Shown here: positions 32,576 to 37,017 of the stretch, one piece after another | Layout: each line of letters opens with the position of its first letter | How positions within the stretch are numbered: the first letter of the stretch is position 1 | NCBI GenBank assembly: GCA_014377385.1 | Contig: JACMPR010000008.1 | Location: forward strand, 1-37,017 | Direction of reading: 5' to 3' | Source of the DNA: Ferruginibacter sp. | GTDB lineage: Bacteria; Bacteroidota; Bacteroidia; Chitinophagales; Chitinophagaceae | DNA: 37,017 nt | Translations under genes and position numbers: made by a program | Notes under the pieces: model-generated | Database searches by the model: none | Told to the model about the DNA's origin: nothing | What the model saw: the letters and a program-made list of their open reading frames with translations, nothing else

Positions 32576-34132
32576 ATGAAGAAAAATATACTGTTAGTTC
32601 TAATAATAATAAGTGCAAAGGTTTTTGGACAGATACCCGGGGATGCCATTCGGTACAGCTGGTTTCCACTAAACGGAACAGCCCGCAATATGGCCATCGG
32701 CGGTGCCATGGGTTCGTTAGGTGGTGATCTCACTGCAGGTTTTGTTAATCCTGCCGGGCTTGGCTTTTACAAAACAAATGAACTGGTTTTAACCCCGGGA
32801 CTTTTTATGAATAACAACAAATCTAATTTCAGGCAGGCGGAAACGTTAGCTGGCAACAACGCTTTTTCCCTTGGTCCAACTGGTGTGATCCTGGCATATC
32901 CTTCCCGTTTTAGTTCAGAAAAAAATAATACCATTAGCTTTGCAATTAACCAAACGGCCAATTTCAATAATTCGTTTCGTTACAAAGCGCTGAATAATTA
33001 CAGTTCTTTTAGTGAGCAGTTTGCCGAAGAACTGGCAAAGAGTAATATCCCGATCAGCGATTATTTATTTACAAATTCTATTGCACCTTACACCGTAGCA
33101 CCGGCATGGACAGCCTACCTGATAGACACAAGCAGCATCAACGGAATAACCCGTATAAGAGGCGCTTCAGAAAATATCCTCGACTCCGGACAGGCTTTAC
33201 AACAAGAGCTGATAAAAACAACCGGTGGCGGCATCTACGAACTGGCCTTTTCATTTGCGGAAAATACCAATAAAAAATTATTGTGGGGATTAACTGTGGG
33301 CATACCGATCGTTCAGTACAAAAGCAATACAACATTTACAGAAAAGGATACGTCTGCCAACAGGTTTAATGGTTTTAATAATTTTACCTACAGTGATAAT
33401 TTTAAAACAACGGGTGTTGGCGTAAATTTAAAATTAGGCATTATTTACCGCCCGCGTGATTACATACGGTTAGGCTTAGCCGTACATACGCCCTCCTTTA
33501 TATCCTTAAAGGACACCCGAACCGTTAACATTGAAACTCAACTGGAAAGCGATTCCGGAATGCAGGAACAACCCAACCGCGTAAGTTCTACTGAGTTTAC
33601 CAATGGGCAGCCGGGTGAATCGAAATATTTCCAGTCAACCGCCTGGAAGGCCATCATCAGTGCTTCCTATGTTTTCCGCGAGGTACAAGACGTAAACAGG
33701 CAGCGTGGTTTTATAACCGCGGATATTGAATATGTAAACCACAGCGGAAGCCGTTTTAGCAGCAACAATGAACAACCCACACCCGAAGAAACGCAATACT
33801 ATAAAGCTTTAAATAAAGTTGTAAAGCGTGAATTCAAATCCACGGCTAATTTTAAAATAGGTGCAGAATTAAAATTCAACATCATTATGGCCAGGCTGGG
33901 GTTTGCTTATTACGGCAACCCATACAAAGACAATGCTTTTAAAGGAACCCGTACGTTACTCAGTGGCGGGCTTGGTTACAGGAACAAAGGTTTTTTTATT
34001 GACCTCACGTATGTTTACAATGTAACCAAAGACGTGAACCTGCCTTACCGCCTGGAGGACAGGGCTAATACATTTGCAACAATAAAAAACCAGCAGGGGA
34101 ATGTGATTGCGAGTGTGGGGTTTAAGTTTTAA
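32576..34132 (+). CDS. FadL/PorV-like outer-membrane beta-barrel protein
   Basis: A 518-residue outer-membrane barrel. The signal peptide is MKKNILLVLIIISAKVFGQ, which fixes the start at ATG 32576; the in-frame TTG at 32510 is too far upstream. The mature N-terminus, WFPLNGTARNMAIGGAMGSLGGDLTAGFVNPAGLGFYKTNEL, is the signature of Bacteroidota FadL/OmpP1-like and PorV-like proteins. Alternating amphipathic strands follow, and the chain ends in VGFKF with a terminal Phe, as is usual for Bam substrates. FadL-type proteins take up hydrophobic compounds; PorV is a T9SS shuttle. The sequence alone does not tell which, so I call only the fold. The Tyr/Asn-rich lipoprotein gene precedes it on the same strand. 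Confidence 0.85.
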   Translation: MKKNILLVLIIISAKVFGQIPGDAIRYSWFPLNGTARNMAIGGAMGSLGGDLTAGFVNPAGLGFYKTNELVLTPGLFMNNNKSNFRQAETLAGNNAFSLGPTGVILAYPSRFSSEKNNTISFAINQTANFNNSFRYKALNNYSSFSEQFAEELAKSNIPISDYLFTNSIAPYTVAPAWTAYLIDTSSINGITRIRGASENILDSGQALQQELIKTTGGGIYELAFSFAENTNKKLLWGLTVGIPIVQYKSNTTFTEKDTSANRFNGFNNFTYSDNFKTTGVGVNLKLGIIYRPRDYIRLGLAVHTPSFISLKDTRTVNIETQLESDSGMQEQPNRVSSTEFTNGQPGESKYFQSTAWKAIISASYVFREVQDVNRQRGFITADIEYVNHSGSRFSSNNEQPTPEETQYYKALNKVVKREFKSTANFKIGAELKFNIIMARLGFAYYGNPYKDNAFKGTRTLLSGGLGYRNKGFFIDLTYVYNVTKDVNLPYRLEDRANTFATIKNQQGNVIASVGFKF

Positions 34133-34244
34133 TCACGGGCGTAGGTTCTCAATGCTTTGGTTCGTATGCCCCGGTTTGTGCCTCGCGAACCGACGTTTTC
34201 AACCAAGCAACAACACAGAAAATAAAATTTTTTAAAACAGAGAT

Positions 34245-34601
34245 ATGCTGACGAACGTACACCCAAAATTGCCCATGCGCAATAAAACCACAACAAAAGA
34301 ATTCTATATAAATAAGTTAGCATTTAAGAACGTTGGAAATTCTGATTACGATGGTTATTTAATGGTTGAGAAAGACAGCGTAGAAATCCATTTTTTTGAA
34401 TTTAAAGAAATCGACCCAAAGGAAAACTATTCAGGGGTATATATCCGAACAAACGATATTGAAAATTTGTACCAATCATTGCTGGACAATAATGTGAGTA
34501 TACATCCCAATGGAGCACTGGAAACAAAATCCTGGGGACAGAGGGAATTTGCCCTGCTTGACCCGGATAATAATCTTCTAACTTTTGGTCAGGCTATATG
34601 A
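34245..34601 (+). CDS. VOC-fold protein (glyoxalase/bleomycin-resistance family)
   Basis: A 118-residue protein of the vicinal oxygen chelate superfamily. It begins MLTNVHPKLPMRNK, typical of a Bacteroidota subgroup, then TKEFYINKLAFKNVG and YDGYLMVEKDSVEIHFFEF, which form the first beta-alpha-beta-beta-beta module. The second module holds YSGVYIRTNDIENLYQSLL, then ALETKSWGQREFALLDPDNNLLTF, in which the final ALLDPDNN-L-TF is the family hallmark. These proteins often bind bleomycin-type glycopeptides or act as metal-dependent lyases; the ligand is unknown here. Start at ATG 34245 fits the family. The gene stands alone before a gene-poor kilobase. Confidence 0.92.
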   Translation: MLTNVHPKLPMRNKTTTKEFYINKLAFKNVGNSDYDGYLMVEKDSVEIHFFEFKEIDPKENYSGVYIRTNDIENLYQSLLDNNVSIHPNGALETKSWGQREFALLDPDNNLLTFGQAI

Positions 34602-35638
34602 TGGAAGCCGATAATATAGTACCCCTAAAAGAGTGCATGGAGGTTAACATTTGATGGCCTGGTTGTGTCCCAACTAAACAAATAGCTCTTTTTTGTGAAA
34701 ATGTGCCATTGCATCAATTCGGGTGTTACGAAATAATCGACGACTTGTCAATTGGCCTACACGACAAACCTCAGTTGTTAATTGCCATTGTTGGGGCGCG
34801 TAGAAGCAACTATTCTCATCCGGATCCTTCCTGTTATCTTCGCGCCTGGGAGATCGATCGCCGAACTTCCTTCGTTTCACAGCTCCTTTGTTACGCAGAA
34901 AAAATACCTTTGTACTTTTTGCTTCGCCAAATAGAAGGCAAAAAGGGACCGCCATTCGATGACGGTTGCATAAAAAATAAAAAAAAGAATTATGCAACCA
35001 CACTGGTTGCGTAAAATATAAAAAAAGAAATGATGCAACCACACTGGTTGCTTTTTTTATTTTTAAAAATTTCATGCAACCAGTAATAATATTATTTGAG
35101 ACACAATTCTCCCTGCAAATCCGGCAAAATCGGCCAATACCGGTAATAAGGGTCATCTCCGGACACGACATTTGGAATCAATAAGGGTCCTCAATTATTT
35201 TTGTTCAACAATTAAATTAAAGGGGAGGGGGAAATAGAAACGATTTAAAACGTTCCAACTTAAGAAAAGCTACGTTTGGCAACCGATTGGCGGAAGCAAC
35301 TTTGGAATACTTCGGCAAAAAGTAAATTGAATTTTAGAAATTTTACCGGGCATTACTTGTAAGGATTTTGCTGCATTCTACGTCGCGGCTTGGTATTTTT
35401 ACCTCCTTGCATTGTCAAAACACCGCATATATTCGGGAAATAAATACTTCCAGCGGAATAATAGCACTTCTAAAATAGGCATAGATACAAGTGGGTCAAG
35501 ACGAAAAAAGGTTGATATGAATATGTGAAAAGGAAAACACGACCGTTCAATCACCATAATTCCGTATTTGTCTAACGGATGTAACGCAAGTTTTAATACC
35601 CAGAAATTGGGCCAACCTACTTAGTAAATGTTTCTCCT
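34602..35638. other. Gene-poor kilobase between the VOC and methyltransferase genes
   Basis: No convincing gene lies here. Open frames of up to 165 codons at 34674-35171 on the minus strand and 34703-35014 on the plus strand cross the tandem repeat, have no family motif, and use an odd residue mix (many Cys, Phe, Arg), so I treat them as chance. The tandem repeat at 34964-35086 is the main structure. From 35087 to 35638 I see no motif, RNA or gene. The segment 34700-34960 could be part of a dispersed element, but I cannot test that. Confidence 0.5.
34964..35086. repeat. Three-unit 41-bp tandem repeat with internal GGTTGC/GCAACC arms
   Basis: Unit 1 is 34964-35004, unit 2 is 35005-35045 and unit 3 is 35046-35086. 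Each starts GGTTGC, has an A/T-rich middle and ends with ATGCAACC. Units 1 and 2 end in CACACT; unit 3 is more divergent in the middle and end. GCAACC and GGTTGC of neighbouring units form tight hairpins with a 5-base ACACT loop (34994-35010 and 35035-35051). The second is followed by TTTTTTTATTTTT, so it may also act as a terminator on the plus strand. Confidence 0.85.
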
Positions 35639-36349
35639 TTAAATTACTTTGAACGCAGCGAAGTAGTAATTATTTGCTACGGCAATTAATTGTAATTTGA
35701 AGTAATAAGCGTCTACAAAATTTTGATAAGCTAAAAATTCATGCGTTGGCACTACGAATTCGTCAAATAATATAATGTCATTCTTCTTGAGGTAAGGTGC
35801 AAGGGAGGTCAAAGTGAATAAAGTCGCTGAATATATATCAGCATCCAGCATTACCACCGTCTTCTTGCGATTGTCAAACCCCTTTAAGAATTTCGGTAAT
35901 GTCTGCTGAAATAATCCTTGATAAAACTTCCCTCTTTCATCCTTAATACCTGGTATTGTACCGGAATTAAAGGTTCCTTTTTTATATGGACCGAAATCCT
36001 CGGGTAACCCTGTGAACGTATCAAAGCCATAGAAGCAAGACTGTTTATGTGTATTTTCCGTCATCCACCAATTAAAAGACTCGCCATCAGCAACTCCAAA
36101 TTCCAAATAATTTATTTCCTCAGTAAGGTATTCTGCCTTGATTACGTTGCTATATAATTTGAACCGCTTTTGATAGTCCCATTTTGAATAGAAATCATTT
36201 CCAACAACAGTTTTATTCTCGTCTGCCCATTTTGAAAGTCTGGTCAAATTTGCTAATTGTAAAAAAAAGCCCGTAAAGGGTCCAAAAACAATGTGTAGCC
36301 GAAGTTTGATAAAAATTGATTTTGTTAGCCTGATGATCTTAAATTTCAT
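35639..36349 (-). CDS. TylF-like class I SAM-dependent methyltransferase
   Basis: A 236-residue protein with a Rossmann-type SAM-binding fold. Motif I is INYLEFGVADGESFNWW (about 79-95), followed by CFYGFDTFTGLPEDF, whose acidic residue usually contacts SAM. VVMLDADIYSATLFTLTSLAPY and DIILFDEFVVPTHEF carry the aspartates that bind a metal ion in TylF/MycF macrolide O-methyltransferases. I infer O-methylation of a sugar or polyol hydroxyl, but cannot name the substrate. The N-terminal 45 residues are basic and hydrophobic (FIKLRLHIVFGPFTGFFLQL). It is isolated between two gene-poor stretches, with no glycosyltransferase nearby. A perfect -7 element directly precedes the ATG, implying a near-leaderless transcript. 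Confidence 0.85.
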   Translation of the reverse strand: MKFKIIRLTKSIFIKLRLHIVFGPFTGFFLQLANLTRLSKWADENKTVVGNDFYSKWDYQKRFKLYSNVIKAEYLTEEINYLEFGVADGESFNWWMTENTHKQSCFYGFDTFTGLPEDFGPYKKGTFNSGTIPGIKDERGKFYQGLFQQTLPKFLKGFDNRKKTVVMLDADIYSATLFTLTSLAPYLKKNDIILFDEFVVPTHEFLAYQNFVDAYYFKLQLIAVANNYYFAAFKVI

Positions 36350-36354
36350 AATCG

Positions 36355-36362
36355 CAAATATA
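36355..36362 (-). promoter_or_regulatory. -7 promoter element abutting the methyltransferase start codon
   Basis: On the minus strand it reads TATATTTG, a perfect TAnnTTTG match, ending 5 bases before the ATG at 36349. Transcription would begin within about two bases of the start codon. The -33 element is unclear. Confidence 0.5.
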
Positions 36363-36882
36363 AATTATTGTATCCGAACTTGAAATTAGCATCCCGATAA
36401 TTGAACTTCAAGACCCATAAATTGCTGGATAAAAAAGGTAATCACATTTTCACTTTATCAATTACTGCTTGCCGTAAAAGACTAATAGAGAAAGTCTGGA
36501 TAGCTGCAAAATTTGTAGATGCCACACCAGGCAAAACCGCAGTTGCACGAAACCTGCGAGGCTGTACAATCAACTTATTGTTTGTTAATCTTCATGAGTT
36601 CCAGCCGACGATAAATCAAAGCCGTGGTTCTCATCAGTATTTCGTAACTCCCTTTAGCATCTGTTCAAGATTAACCATTTTTTTAACTACGGCTACAAAA
36701 ATCGTCAAGCCCAAACAGATATTAAATTTACTTCCAGCTTTGCTTTTCCGGTTAGACAGTCTCAATAATTCCAATTCGTTCAACAAGTCTTTTGAATTCA
36801 CTGACAGTTGGGGCTGGCCGATGCGCCGGCTCCCGGCGTCGTCAAAACTCAAACATAGGCTGATATATTTGGAGATCACATT
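36363..36882. other. Intergenic stretch without a supported gene
   Basis: About 520 bases upstream of the methyltransferase gene and downstream of miaA. The only notable open frame is 36634-36879 on the minus strand, with a GTG start and 81 codons; it has a possible single hydrophobic segment (FNICLGLTIFVAVVKKM) but no family resemblance. I see no RNA gene, repeat or terminator here. Confidence 0.4.
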
Positions 36883-37017
36883 TCAAAGTCTGGCATCCAC
36901 CAATTTCAACACTTCTTCTATTGAAGGTTCACAATATCTATTCTCCACATCCTTCTTAAACCACGTCATTTGCCTTTTAGCATACTGCCGGGTATGTTGT
37001 TTTATAAGTTCGGTAGC
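36883..37017 (-). CDS. miaA: tRNA dimethylallyltransferase, C-terminal part (5' end outside window)
   Basis: The frame is open from the right edge to TGA at 36883-36885 and gives 44 residues. It contains KQHTRQYAKRQMTWFKKD, the highly conserved C-terminal block of MiaA (R-x-Y-AKRQ-x-TWF), followed by a short helix and the end VDARL. MiaA adds a dimethylallyl group to the exocyclic amine of A37 in tRNAs reading codons that start with U. The ATP and DMAPP sites lie outside the window. The fragment is too short for the usual gene-length cutoffs, which is why it is easily missed. Confidence 0.93.
   Translation of the reverse strand, partial: ATELIKQHTRQYAKRQMTWFKKDVENRYCEPSIEEVLKLVDARL

Noticed and set aside
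34159-34191. GGTTCG...CGAACC inverted repeat after the FadL-like gene
   Set aside because: Only about 6 pairs with a long loop and no T-run; too weak for a terminator call.
34703-35014. 103-codon open frame on the plus strand
   Set aside because: It overlaps the other frame and the tandem repeat, and ends in a Lys-rich run encoded by the repeat.
34674-35171. 165-codon open frame on the minus strand
   Set aside because: It runs through the 41-bp tandem repeat, has no family motif or hydrophobic pattern that makes sense, and uses many rare residues. Best seen as chance.
36634-36879. 81-codon minus-strand frame between miaA and the methyltransferase
   Set aside because: GTG start, no recognisable motif, no promoter box seen; evidence too weak to call a gene.

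Overview
The window looks like chromosomal DNA of a Bacteroidota bacterium, most probably Chitinophagaceae or a close relative. The grounds are a type IX secretion plug protein (DUF5103), a lipidated TamA (TamL-type) outer-membrane barrel, a trp operon with a complete single-gene set, many exact matches to the Bacteroidota -7 promoter element TAnnTTTG, and an apparent lack of strong Shine-Dalgarno sites. No prophage, CRISPR array, tRNA, rRNA or recognisable transposase is seen. Assignments come from reading translated sequence and motifs; no database was searched.

Layout. 1-3060: the end of a GNAT acetyltransferase, an Lrp/AsnC regulator divergent from ahcY, an ahcY reading frame broken by an in-frame TAA, and a YiaA-type membrane protein. 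3286-7600: a nucleoid-associated (NdpA/YejK-like) protein, class I fructose-bisphosphate aldolase, pdxJ, and a TlpA-like periplasmic thiol protein. 7680-14440 (minus): trpE-G-D-C-F-B-A, preceded by a 20-residue leader peptide with two Trp codons and an intrinsic terminator, i.e. a ribosome-mediated attenuator. 14438-17805: a probably decayed GNAT-like frame, a small secreted protein, a transaldolase-family enzyme, the SRP RNA gene with its own promoter and T-run, and the T9SS plug protein. 17854-22421: an FtsX/LolE-like permease, a TrmH/SpoU RNA methyltransferase, and TamL.

22528-28874 (minus): a compact run of SpoIIM-like membrane protein, DUF4129, DUF4350, MoxR ATPase, DUF58 and truB, with an RDD membrane protein divergent from it. 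This MoxR-DUF58 set probably forms a membrane-associated ATPase/vWA-like system whose job in Bacteroidota is poorly defined. 30039-34601: an archaeal/eukaryotic-type prolyl-tRNA synthetase, a Tyr/Asn-rich lipoprotein, a FadL/PorV-like outer-membrane barrel and a VOC-fold protein. 34602-37017: gene-poor DNA with a three-unit 41-bp tandem repeat, a TylF-like methyltransferase, and the C-terminal end of miaA at the right edge.

The points most worth following up are the nonsense codon in ahcY, the trp attenuator with mutually exclusive folds, the face-to-face promoters between plug and the FtsX-like gene, several predicted leaderless starts, the 41-bp tandem repeat, and a REP-like 15-mer that occurs three times.
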